Origin: Bacteroidales bacterium
GTDB lineage: Bacteria; Bacteroidota; Bacteroidia; Bacteroidales; UBA932
Assembly (NCBI GenBank): GCA_024401855.1
Contig: JAKSKH010000004.1
Location: 24,817-88,816 of the forward strand
Direction of reading: 5' to 3'
DNA: 64,000 bases
Positions within the stretch are counted from its first letter, which is position 1; the number at the start of each line of letters is the position of its first letter. Under the pieces are notes generated by a model that was not told the origin of the DNA, did no database searches, and saw only the letters and a program-made list of their open reading frames with translations. Below, one piece after another: positions 54,549 to 61,691 of the stretch. The position numbers and the translations under genes were made by a program.

Positions 54549-54556
54549 GGGGGGGG
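54548..54556 (+). repeat. Run of nine G in the leader of cassette 1
   Basis: A G9 tract between the promoter and the lipoprotein ATG. Copy 2 reads GTGGAGGGG at this place, so the pure run is unique to cassette 1. It could vary by slippage and change transcript or spacing. A homopolymer error in assembly is the alternative. Confidence 0.55.
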
Positions 54557-54618
54557 TAAATACTTAATTGATAATATTTTAGCAAAACACCCCTTTACAC
54601 AATTTAAAAATTAAACCC

Positions 54619-55170
54619 ATGAAAAAAATTTTTCTTGCTTCCGTAGTCACATTGACTGTTTGCACCCTCGTCTTCTCTGGATGCAACAAAGATTCTATTT
54701 CAGAAGAAGTTGATTTAGAATCGATAGAATCGTCAGAAGCAGTCGTAGGAACGAGTGACTACATTGCACAATTAGCAACGCTTGCTCCTACCCTTACAAA
54801 ATCTGGCGAACTTTCAGAAGAGGACGCGAGAATTATGATAGCACCTCTTTTAGCAGAATCCATAAAATATCTTGCCGACAATGGTTATGATTGTCTAGAA
54901 GATTTTGAAACTTTAGAGGATCCTCGAATTACTTGGGTTGCAATGGGCCTTGCTGAATTGGATCTTGATGTTCCTGAAACAAAATCAACCGTGGGTGGAT
55001 GTGTTCTACAAGCAATCGGTCTTGATGCAGCCCTAGAAAAAGGGCTCGCTAAAAAAGCTGTAAAAAAAACTATAAAAAAAATAGCTACCAAAGCGGTTGC
55101 AAAAGCTATTCCTTACGTTGGAGAAGTATTAATTGCCGCTGATTTTGTATATTGTTTAGTAACAGATTAA
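54619..55170 (+). CDS. Cassette 1 lipoprotein with CNKDSIS anchor and amphipathic C-terminal domain
   Basis: 183 residues, not recognised as a named family. The signal KKIFLASVVTLTVCTLVFS ends in a lipobox with lipid Cys22 and GCNKDSIS after it, shared with cassette 2. The middle (about 30-125) is acidic and helical. The last 60 residues are unlike it: after VGG, a cysteine, then an Ala/Lys-rich helix (KKAVKKTIKKIATKAVAKAI), Pro-Tyr-Val-Gly-Glu, and a hydrophobic segment ending in FVYCLVTD. Its GG plus cationic helix recalls peptide toxins, but that is only an analogy. The following two small genes are 11 and 1 bp apart. Confidence 0.75.
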   Translation: MKKIFLASVVTLTVCTLVFSGCNKDSISEEVDLESIESSEAVVGTSDYIAQLATLAPTLTKSGELSEEDARIMIAPLLAESIKYLADNGYDCLEDFETLEDPRITWVAMGLAELDLDVPETKSTVGGCVLQAIGLDAALEKGLAKKAVKKTIKKIATKAVAKAIPYVGEVLIAADFVYCLVTD

Positions 55171-55181
55171 AGTAGGCTAAA

Positions 55182-55382
55182 ATGGTATATTTAATAAACG
55201 CTTTCATTTTTTTATGCGCAACTGTTTTTAGCATCGCGGAAAGAATTAAGTTCGAAAAAGAGGAAGATAAAGAGAAAGAAGATAAGAAATATATTTCTCT
55301 GTATAGAGAGCATAGCACTTTCCAAATAATAAGCTTTGCTGCATTGCTTGTTTTCTGCATATGCTCTTTCTTTGATTTTTGA
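55182..55382 (+). CDS. Cassette 1 small membrane protein
   Basis: 66 residues: a helix (LINAFIFLCATVFSIAE), a highly charged lysine/glutamate linker (KFEKEEDKEKEDKKYISLYR), and a second helix (FQIISFAALLVFCICSFF). This is the layout of a two-span inner-membrane protein. No family recognised. It starts 11 bp after the lipoprotein stop and is 1 bp from the DUF1573 gene. It occupies the same place as the larger membrane protein of cassette 2. Confidence 0.62.
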   Translation: MVYLINAFIFLCATVFSIAERIKFEKEEDKEKEDKKYISLYREHSTFQIISFAALLVFCICSFFDF

Positions 55383-55383
55383 T

Positions 55384-55785
55384 ATGCTCAAAACTTTTGT
55401 TTCTCTACTCATATTGGCTATATGCTGTTTAACGCAACATGAACAAGATGACAAGCATGTAATAGCTAATGCGCTTGAATGTAGCAAAGTTGAACATGAT
55501 TTTAGTACAGTAACCGATTCTTCTATTCCTTTAACTCATACATTCCTTCTGAAAAACATAACTCAGAGTGATTGCTATATCAAAATGATCTGCACTTCAT
55601 GTTCGTGCATGACAGTAAAATATGATAGGAAGTTGATTCACCCTGGAGAAATTAAAGAAGTAACTCTAATTTTTAATGATACTGATTACTTAGGTAAATT
55701 TGACAAAACCGCAATTGTCTACATGTCAAACATAAAAAATCCCTTTGCTTTAAGAATAAAGGGCAATATCGCCACCAAAGAGTAA
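55384..55785 (+). CDS. DUF1573-type exported protein of cassette 1
   Basis: 133 residues with a signal (LKTFVSLLILAICCLTQ), then an Ig-like beta fold with the DUF1573 hallmark CTSCSCMTVKYDRKLIHPGE and VYMSNIKNPFALRIKGNIA at the end. DUF1573 proteins are exported and often cysteine-rich; function is unknown. The start is ATG 55384, 1 bp after the preceding stop. It is the third gene of the cassette, where cassette 2 has a thioredoxin-like protein. Confidence 0.75.
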   Translation: MLKTFVSLLILAICCLTQHEQDDKHVIANALECSKVEHDFSTVTDSSIPLTHTFLLKNITQSDCYIKMICTSCSCMTVKYDRKLIHPGEIKEVTLIFNDTDYLGKFDKTAIVYMSNIKNPFALRIKGNIATKE

Positions 55786-55975
55786 ATTAAATCCAGGATA
55801 TAGAGGGATGTGGTCAACCTGAAATCTTCCGGACTATTTAATACCTTGGTATCAAAAATGGACATAGTTTGATTTTTAAATAGCAGAAAAAGAAGGAGAC
55901 TCTAATAAGTGATTATTGGTCGCTTTCTTCGTAGATGGATGCGACTTCACGGCGAGGTTGCTCGCCTCCTTGGGA

Positions 55976-56029
55976 GTCAAAAGAGTCGGAGATTTTTGCC
56001 GTATAGCAAAGTCTCCGACTTCTTTTGAC
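55976..56029. repeat. 54-bp imperfect palindrome next to transposase remnant
   Basis: GTCAAAAGAGTCGGAGA at the left mirrors TCTCCGACTTCTTTTGAC at the right, with one inserted base, around a TTTGC/GCAAA inner stem and a six-base loop. It lies just past the transposase fragment, where an insertion-element end would be. It may also act as a hairpin terminator. Confidence 0.6.
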
Positions 56030-56039
56030 CCTGCCTCCA

Positions 56040-56446
56040 TCACGCCCTGCTTCCGCAGGCCGCGGATGTCGGCACCCGCTTCCGTGCCGCGGGTGGCACG
56101 TCCCTCGGAGGCGACAGCCTTCGCCCGTTCCGTTCCGCATCCATCACGGAGATCATCTTCTTTATGTTGTGGGCGATAGCCACGGTGGCGAACTCCGCAC
56201 TGGTCAGGGCACTGCCACGATAGCGGAAGCGTTTGAAGCCTCCGTCGTACTTGATCTGCCCGAAGACGGCCTCCGGCTCGACGGGGCGCATGCTCCTGTG
56301 ATACAGGCCCCTCTCGCTTGTCAGCAGTTCCTTCGCATGGTCTCGATACTGCCTGCTTCGGACATTTACATCTATGGTTCTGTTGCCCTTGCCTTTGAAG
56401 CACAGCCCATGAAGCGGACAACCTTCGCAGTTCTGAGCTCGATATA
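56040..56446 (-). pseudogene. IS1182-type transposase, C-terminal remnant
   Basis: The frame reads YRAQNCEGCPLHGLCFKG (zinc-knuckle-like), then NRTIDVNVRSRQYRDHAKEL, and RPVEPEAVFGQIKYDGGFK leading to FRYRG and EFATVAIAHNIKKMI. This is the end of an IS1182-family DDE transposase (DDE_Tnp_1_6 type), about 135 residues of roughly 450-500. The upstream part is replaced at 56447 by unrelated sequence. It is GC-rich compared with the flanking cassettes. Confidence 0.8.
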
Positions 56447-56704
56447 ACTTCGTGAAGCTTGATCTCCCCGGGCTTGTACGCGTACAGCGGCAGATCGGAG
56501 GTAAGGGCGTAGGACTTTCCCTTCACGAGATATCCGTCGGTCTTCGGCGTGCCGTCGTCCTTCGCGGTGTTGACCGTGTGGAGGATGTCGTTGGAGTTGT
56601 CGGAGGTGACGCCCCCGGTGTTGAAGTAGACATACACGGACCTGCCTTCGGTGTCTCCCTTGCGCAGGGCTATCGTCTTGCCGTCGGAGATCATCGTCTC
56701 CCCC
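56447..56704 (-). pseudogene. Unidentified open fragment between transposase remnant and repeat 2
   Basis: A 258-bp GC-rich stretch, open on the minus strand. The product begins ETMISDGKTIALRKGDTEGR and continues with VYVYFNTGGVTSDNSNDIL and GYLVKGKSYALTSDLPLY. It has no start codon of its own and no stop until it runs into the transposase remnant out of frame. I do not recognise the family. It is bounded on one side by the exact repeat and on the other by the IS remnant, so it looks like a scrap from rearrangement. Confidence 0.4.
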
Positions 56705-56909
56705 GCATCTCTCTGGCGGATCACCATGGACGTGAATACTCTTATCGAGCCAGTCCTGATCGAGGAAGTACATCCTTCGCCTCTCTATGAGGACATCCTT
56801 CAGACTGGGATTGCCGTGTAAAAAGTCTTTCCATCTTTTCCATTTTGCTTGAATTTTTGCTATATTTGAGATGTCTCAAGTATGTCCTTGTGTATTTAAA
56901 AGTACCACG
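56705..56909 (+). repeat. 205-bp exact direct repeat, copy 2
   Basis: Identical to 54344-54548. Here only the last 38 codons of the nucleotidyltransferase are present because its upstream part is replaced by the unidentified fragment. The promoter box and leader serve cassette 2. Confidence 0.93.
56861..56868 (+). promoter_or_regulatory. Bacteroidetes -7 element of lipoprotein cassette 2
   Basis: TATATTTG, the same box as in copy 1, about 113 bp before the cassette 2 lipoprotein start. Confidence 0.5.
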
Positions 56910-56981
56910 TGGAGGGGTAAATGCTTGATTATTAATATATTAGCAAAACACCCCTTTGCGCAACACTAAAATCTAATGCTT

Positions 56982-57602
56982 ATGAAAAAAGTTTATCTTG
57001 CTTTCGCGGCCGTTTTGGCCGTTTCCGTTTTTGTCTTTGCTGGATGTAACAAAGACTCTATTTCTTGTGAAGAGGAAACAGATTCTATGTATTTAGAAAT
57101 GCTTTCTTATGCAGAAGCATACTCTCTCGCAGTAAACAACCAGTTATTATCTGCACCAACAAAATCAGATAATGGTTCATCTCTTTTTGACCAAAGTTCC
57201 GCGCCAGATATTAGTTGTGTTGACGAAAAATATCTTAAATACATTGAAATATATACTCATCCTGAAAATGTAAATAACTGGGACGAACATTCCATACTTA
57301 AGCAAGTTGACTCCGATCCTCTGTTCTCTCCTGAGGAAAAAGATATTTTCATAAAAGGTATCGCTGCTGCATACTATTTAAAAACAGAATTTTCTGACGT
57401 GATCACACCTACAAAAGCAAACGCTGAAGTATGTAAAAAACAATTTGCTCAAGCTATGAAAAGAGCAACAAGAAATGCCGCACTCGAACTGATTGCTGCA
57501 GCATTAGAACCAACGCTAATAGGTGAAACTATAGTGGTAGTCGCTTACTACTGCGCAATTGATGATGCCCAGGCGGATTATAACCTTTGTATGGCCCAAT
57601 GA
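56982..57602 (+). CDS. Cassette 2 lipoprotein with CNKDSIS anchor
   Basis: 206 residues, with KKVYLAFAAVLAVSVFVFA and lipobox AGCNKDSIS as in cassette 1. I choose ATG 56982 to match cassette 1; ATG 56976 adds two residues. The middle, about 100 residues, is unlike cassette 1. The end is comparable: a Cys, a Lys/Arg/Ala helix (FAQAMKRATRNAALELIAAA), Pro, then Ile-Gly-Glu and a hydrophobic run ending in AYYC. A short acidic tail with one more Cys follows. So the leader and C-terminal domain are kept while the middle varies. Family unnamed. Confidence 0.72.
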   Translation: MKKVYLAFAAVLAVSVFVFAGCNKDSISCEEETDSMYLEMLSYAEAYSLAVNNQLLSAPTKSDNGSSLFDQSSAPDISCVDEKYLKYIEIYTHPENVNNWDEHSILKQVDSDPLFSPEEKDIFIKGIAAAYYLKTEFSDVITPTKANAEVCKKQFAQAMKRATRNAALELIAAALEPTLIGETIVVVAYYCAIDDAQADYNLCMAQ

Positions 57603-57907
57603 AACTATATTTTACACGAAAAATCAACGGTATAATTTCCAAACCGATTTTATACTCGTATACAGCCCTTATTGCGGGTCTTGTTTCTCTCGTTTTCTTT
57701 TTTTTAAGTGATAGCCCTAAGATTACATTACAAACTAAATTCTTTACAGGAATTTTTATGGGATTATGTGCTATATTTTCAGGAGTTGGACTATATAGGG
57801 AAGCAAAGCAATCTTCTTCTTGTAATCTGTATGATATTCTTCGCTGCGTTTTTAGTGGAATATTATGCATTATGTCTTTTACCTGCATAGAAAATCTCCT
57901 CAAATAA
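57599..57907 (+). CDS. Cassette 2 small membrane protein
   Basis: 102 residues with three hydrophobic segments: ILYSYTALIAGLVSLVFFFL, FFTGIFMGLCAIFSGVGLY, and CVFSGILCIMSFTCIENLL, joined by short charged loops. It overlaps the lipoprotein stop as ATGA and is 1 bp from the next gene. No named family. Confidence 0.62.
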   Translation: MKLYFTRKINGIISKPILYSYTALIAGLVSLVFFFLSDSPKITLQTKFFTGIFMGLCAIFSGVGLYREAKQSSSCNLYDILRCVFSGILCIMSFTCIENLLK

Positions 57908-57908
57908 A

Positions 57909-58424
57909 ATGCCCCCTAAAAATTACTTTGGATTTATTCCCCATTATACTTTTATTATCTTAATACTCTCACTCTTTCCTATACTATGTTCTGCTAAAGG
58001 TTCTTATCCAGAACTATTAAAAAAGAGTGTAGTACTTCCTGATTGCTGTTCAATCACATCGGAATATACTTTCATCCATCTTGTTAGAAATCAAGAGTGC
58101 ACGAAATGTAGTGTGAGTTCCCTTTATCAATGGAACGATGTAATTGCTATGATTGGGAGAAAGGACATATCATATTTTTTTATAATAGAAACGCGTCCTG
58201 AAGATACACCGGAAACTATATCTGAAGCGTTAAAAAGAAGGCCCTTTACTCAACCAATGTTTGTTGATTATTCTAACGAATTTCTCGCAACAAATCGATG
58301 GTTAAAAAAAAGAAAGTATCGAGAAATAAATGATTTCGTTTTGGATAAAACTGGGGCTATCATAAAACTTGGAGATCCACTTAATGACATTCGTTTTTTG
58401 AGCCAACTAAAAACAATGAAATAG
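57909..58424 (+). CDS. Cassette 2 exported thioredoxin-like protein (CxxC)
   Basis: 171 residues with an N-terminal signal (YTFIILILSLFPILCSAKG). The mature part has LVRNQECTKCSVSSLYQW with a CxxC pair, DISYFFIIETRPEDT, PMFVDYSNEFLATNRWL and a terminal FVLDKTGAIIKLGDPLND. This is the strand order of a thioredoxin-type fold. It may be a thiol oxidoreductase or a redoxin-like binding protein. It is the third gene of the cassette and is followed by a strong terminator. Confidence 0.68.
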   Translation: MPPKNYFGFIPHYTFIILILSLFPILCSAKGSYPELLKKSVVLPDCCSITSEYTFIHLVRNQECTKCSVSSLYQWNDVIAMIGRKDISYFFIIETRPEDTPETISEALKRRPFTQPMFVDYSNEFLATNRWLKKRKYREINDFVLDKTGAIIKLGDPLNDIRFLSQLKTMK

Positions 58425-58475
58425 TGGGCGGAATCTTTGTCAATTTGAATTCAATGCGTCTCGTAATTTTTAGTG

Positions 58476-58515
58476 ATGGAAGGCACCTCTGAAGAGATAC
58501 CTTCCATTTTTTCTT
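58476..58515 (+). terminator. Rho-independent terminator of cassette 2
   Basis: ATGGAAGG at 58476-58483 pairs with CCTTCCAT at 58500-58507, with an inner CTCT/AGAG stem, followed by TTTTTTCTT. It lies 52 bp after the last cassette gene. Confidence 0.75.
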
Positions 58516-58562
58516 AAATTGAAACATTAGCTATTTCCTCGCCGGTCCGGTCCACGCAAAGC

Positions 58563-58621
58563 ATAACCTTGCACATAAATTTTGAAAGCTGAAATTTCTT
58601 CATATATTTGTGCAAGGTTAT
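58563..58621. repeat. 13-bp inverted repeat in oriT-like region
   Basis: ATAACCTTGCACA at 58563 and TGTGCAAGGTTAT at 58609 are exact mirror copies around a 33-bp spacer. It sits 160 bp ahead of a MobV-type relaxase gene. Inverted repeats of this sort are common at mobilization origins. The 359-bp gap from 58425 to 58783 holds this, the terminator and the small hairpin, and nothing coding. Confidence 0.55.
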
Positions 58622-58637
58622 AGTGAGCTCTCCGAGG

Positions 58638-58654
58638 GTTAGGGACACCCTAAC
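58638..58654 (+). other. Candidate oriT hairpin
   Basis: GTTAGGG-ACA-CCCTAAC is an exact 7-bp palindrome with a 3-base loop, placed between the 13-bp inverted repeat and the relaxase. Mobilizable elements of Bacteroides with MobV-like relaxases have nick regions with hairpins like this. The nick site cannot be placed by eye. Confidence 0.45.
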
Positions 58655-58783
58655 AACCTGTTCAGAGGCTCTGCCTCCGAAACCACCGGCAGGAAGTTTC
58701 AACCCCTTGCATCCCCGGACAAAGGGCTAAACGGCAGCCCTTTTGAATCCGCCGAAACCGCCGAAAACCGAATCATTTTTGAT

Positions 58784-59363
58784 ATGGCAAAAACAGGCAT
58801 CAACATCGAGAAGTGCAACGTCTATAAGGCCGAGAAACACAAACGGCCGAGACCAGGCTTATATTGACGCGGTGAACAAGTCAAAGAACAAGATTTATTC
58901 GATTTTCGCGGACATGACTCCGACCAATAAGACCTGGAGAAATCCGGATGAACGATACCAAGACAAGTCCCTTGTCCAGCTCTTGAATGACATCCGGAAA
59001 GAGGTCAAGGAGAAGACCGGTCAGAAGCTCCAGGAGAAGGACAGGATCCGGAAAGTGAAGGACAAGAAAACGGGCGAGTTCAAGGAGAAGATCATCCCCG
59101 GTTCCGCCCCCATTAGAGAGGGAGTCTGCCCGGTGAAGGAGGACACAAAGATCGAGTACTTCAAGCCCGTCATCGACTGGCTGGCCGAGCGGCACGTCAA
59201 GGTGATCCGGATAGACATCCACAACGACGAAGGACACGTCGATGTCGATACGAAGGAACGCAAGTACAACCGCCATGCACATCTGATCTTCGACTGGATG
59301 CTGCATGAGAATCTGCTGGGAAAGGACCCGAAGACCGGAAAAGAGAAAGTCATCCAAAATTGA
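58784..59363 (+). pseudogene. MobV/BmpH-type relaxase, frameshifted and truncated
   Basis: The start reads AKTGINIEKCNVYKAEKH, typical of Bacteroides BmpH-like mobilization proteins. At 58841-58843 one extra A breaks the frame; removing it joins the start to GRDQAYIDAVNKSKNKIYSI. The rest shows SAPIREGVCPVKEDTKIEYF and IDIHNDEGHVDVDTKERKYN, with the H-x-D metal region and RHAHLIFDW. The frame stops at 59361, at about half of the expected 400 residues. The frameshift and truncation make it inactive. It marks a former mobilizable element. Confidence 0.85.
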
Positions 59364-59462
59364 GAGAGCGAAAATGCCCTGGACAATAAAACGGGTTTTG
59401 GAATTATCGCTTTTCTAAAAGTGTTTTTCTTGTAAAAGTTCGCTTTTTCAAAAGTTAATCAT

Positions 59463-59470
59463 TATCTTTG
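59463..59470 (+). promoter_or_regulatory. Bacteroidetes -7 element for the AAA_14 ATPase
   Basis: TATCTTTG matches TAnnTTTG, ending 17 bp before the ATG. The region just upstream is T-rich with no clear -33 box. Confidence 0.45.
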
Positions 59471-59487
59471 CTGAAAATTAGAGTCCT

Positions 59488-60693
59488 ATGGAAGCAAAAG
59501 AGATTCTGCCGCTCATAACGGTCTATCACAGAAAGCTGGCCGAAACGTCAATGACATTCAAGAGAAGTCTGTACTTCTCGATCAACTGGGATGTCCGGAT
59601 GCTCGGAATAAAAGGTGAGAAGGGAGTCGGAAAGACCACTCTTGTCCTTCAGCATATCAAGGAGACATTCAACAATCCGGATGATGCCCTTTACGTCTCT
59701 ATGGATAACCTTTGGTTCAAGACCCATTCGGTTATGGACCTTGTCGATCACCTTTACTCCATCGGAGTATATTATCTCTTCCTGGACGAAATCCATAAGT
59801 GCCCGGACTGGACAGCCGTTCTGAAGAACCTGTATGACAACTATCCGAAACTGAACGTCGTCTATACCGGTTCCTCCATGCTCCGCATCGACAATTCAAA
59901 GGTGGACCTTTCCAGGAGACAGACGCTTTACAGGCTCCATAACCTTTCTTTCAGGGAATATCTTAAATACGAAGGCATCGCTTCCTTCGAGCCTCATTTG
60001 CTTGAGGATGTGCTGAAGAATCACGTCAAGTATGCGATGGAGATCACATCGAGGACCAAGGTTCTGAAGTATTTCCAGGACTATTTGTCCCACGGTATGT
60101 ACCCGTTCTATAAGGAATCTCATTCGGACTTCCATATCAGGCTGTCTGAAGCGGTCACTCAGACTCTGGAGAGTGATCTTCCGGCAGTGGAGGATGTCAC
60201 CTTCGAGACGGTTCAGAAAGCCGGAAGGCTGCTTATGATTACGGCCGAAAGCCTTCCGTTCGTTCCGAACGTGAACCGCCTGTGCGAGTTCCTTGGTACT
60301 ACACGGGATTCCTGCCTGAAGATGCTGTATGCCCTTGACAGGGCGGGCGTGATGAACCTGCTGACAGCGGAGCTCAAGAATTACAAGAAGCTGGTGAACC
60401 CGGACAAGATCTTCCTCGGCAATCCGAACATAATGTATGCTCTTGGGGGAAGGACGGAAACCGGTACAATTCGGGAAACATTCTTTGCCAACCAGGTTGG
60501 AGCATACAATACTCTTCAGTATCCCAAGAAGGGGGATTTCTTCGCAAGCGGAAAATATCTTTTCGAGGTCGGCGGAGCAGGGAAGTCCTTTGAGCAGATA
60601 AAGGACGAGCCTGACAGCTTCCTTGCTGTCGATGACACGGAAGTCGGCACCGGTTCAAGAATACCGTTGTGGCTGTTCGGATTTCTCTATTAG
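59488..60693 (+). CDS. AAA_14/DUF4143-type ATPase
   Basis: A 401-residue P-loop ATPase: LGIKGEKGVGKTTLVLQHI (Walker A, about 39-57), VYYLFLDEIHKCPDWTAVLK (Walker B), VVYTGSSMLRID (sensor I), LYRLHNLSFREYLK, and a C-terminal DUF4143-like domain with FFANQVGAYNTLQYPKKGDF and YLFEVGGAGKSFEQI. Bacteroidetes genomes carry many of these ATPases; the role is unknown. It has its own promoter. A 367-bp non-coding gap follows. Confidence 0.9.
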   Translation: MEAKEILPLITVYHRKLAETSMTFKRSLYFSINWDVRMLGIKGEKGVGKTTLVLQHIKETFNNPDDALYVSMDNLWFKTHSVMDLVDHLYSIGVYYLFLDEIHKCPDWTAVLKNLYDNYPKLNVVYTGSSMLRIDNSKVDLSRRQTLYRLHNLSFREYLKYEGIASFEPHLLEDVLKNHVKYAMEITSRTKVLKYFQDYLSHGMYPFYKESHSDFHIRLSEAVTQTLESDLPAVEDVTFETVQKAGRLLMITAESLPFVPNVNRLCEFLGTTRDSCLKMLYALDRAGVMNLLTAELKNYKKLVNPDKIFLGNPNIMYALGGRTETGTIRETFFANQVGAYNTLQYPKKGDFFASGKYLFEVGGAGKSFEQIKDEPDSFLAVDDTEVGTGSRIPLWLFGFLY

Positions 60694-61060
60694 GGGGTTT
60701 TATGTAAAGAGTTAAAAGAGAAGTTCCCTTTATAGTAGTAACTTCCCATTCAAACATAGATGTATATCTCTATCACTCTATCATTCGAGGAAGGACATTC
60801 GCATTGCAATGACCTTGAATCAAGGAGAGATATGAAGGGAGGGGCGCAGCCCCGACCGTCCCGGCGGGGTCTTCTTGTAAATCCTTTAAAATAATAATAG
60901 AGGCGCATGACCTTCAATTTGTAGTCCTACCTAAAGACATATATGCTAATATCCTAACGAGATTAGGTTCATCCATATGTATCAATGACAGTAAGGTGCC
61001 CACAAATCTGATATCAGGCTGGTCTGCGAGAACGGACTCCTATTGATTCAGAGAACTTTT
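60694..61060. other. Non-coding stretch
   Basis: 367 bp without a supported gene. It contains a weak GAAGTT/AACTTC hairpin near 60720-60750, a GGGGCGCAGCCCC hairpin near 60840, and otherwise AT-rich sequence. No tRNA, repeat or promoter of note was seen. Confidence 0.5.
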
Positions 61061-61685
61061 CTAAAGCAGCTCACCTATAACCCACTCGTCAACGGCCTTT
61101 TCGTTTATGACAGGACGGAGCACCATCAGGCCGGACATCCCTATGTTTTTCTTTAATGCCTTGAGTTCGGCAAGTCTGTCAAGATTTTCCTGATGGGTCT
61201 CGGGAGTTGTCGGGATATCCATTCCTGCTTCCTTTATGATCATCCTGCTTTTGGCCGCGATTGACATCTCGAGATACAGGCCAAGATAGGTGCAGATATC
61301 AAAAAAGACCTCCGGCTGGAATCTGCGGCGCATCTCCCAAAGAGAATCCCGGAAGAAGTGTCATGTAAACAATATTCTCCAGAAAGGCAAACCCGGCACC
61401 GATAGCCGTTCCGTAAATAAGGGCCTCGGCAAGGAATGCCACCCGCTTGCGGCATATCGCCCAAACAAGCGGAATGCATTTGAGGAATTCTTCGAGGAAC
61501 GTTGACAGCACAGGATTCTCATATCCTGTCGCCTTGGCTACAAAGAACAAAGTGCCGCAGCAGGACATTCCCCAGACGAAACTGGGAAACAGACGTTTCC
61601 AGGACGCCAGGGAGAAACCGTCCATTGCCTTTACAACAAGCACATAGACGAGTATTGGAAGAAGGGCTATTACATACAACAGCAT
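61061..61685 (-). pseudogene. PrsW-type intramembrane protease gene with internal deletion and frameshift
   Basis: The first half (61685 to about 61325) encodes a PrsW-like protein: membrane helices (LYVIALLPILVYVLVVKAM), STFLEEFLKCIPLVWAI with the glutamate pair of the active site, and IYGTAIGAGFAFLENIVYMT. At about 61325 the frame changes: a short tail ending AGGLF stops, while another frame continues as FFDICTYLGLYLEMSIAAKS to VINEKAVDEWVIGELL, a recognisable C-terminal domain. The histidine-containing helices expected between the two are missing. So it is a broken prsW gene. It starts 6 bp after the propeller gene, likely the same operon. Confidence 0.72.
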
Positions 61686-61691
61686 AAGGCG

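Noticed and set aside
54619-55170. Reading the cassette 1 lipoprotein as a classical double-glycine bacteriocin precursor
   Set aside because: The GG lies deep inside the protein after a lipoprotein signal, not at the end of a short leader, and no peptidase-containing ABC exporter is in the window.
58425-58783. Possible small RNA or tRNA in the gap before the relaxase
   Set aside because: No tRNA arm pattern was seen. The hairpins fit an oriT-like region and a terminator better.
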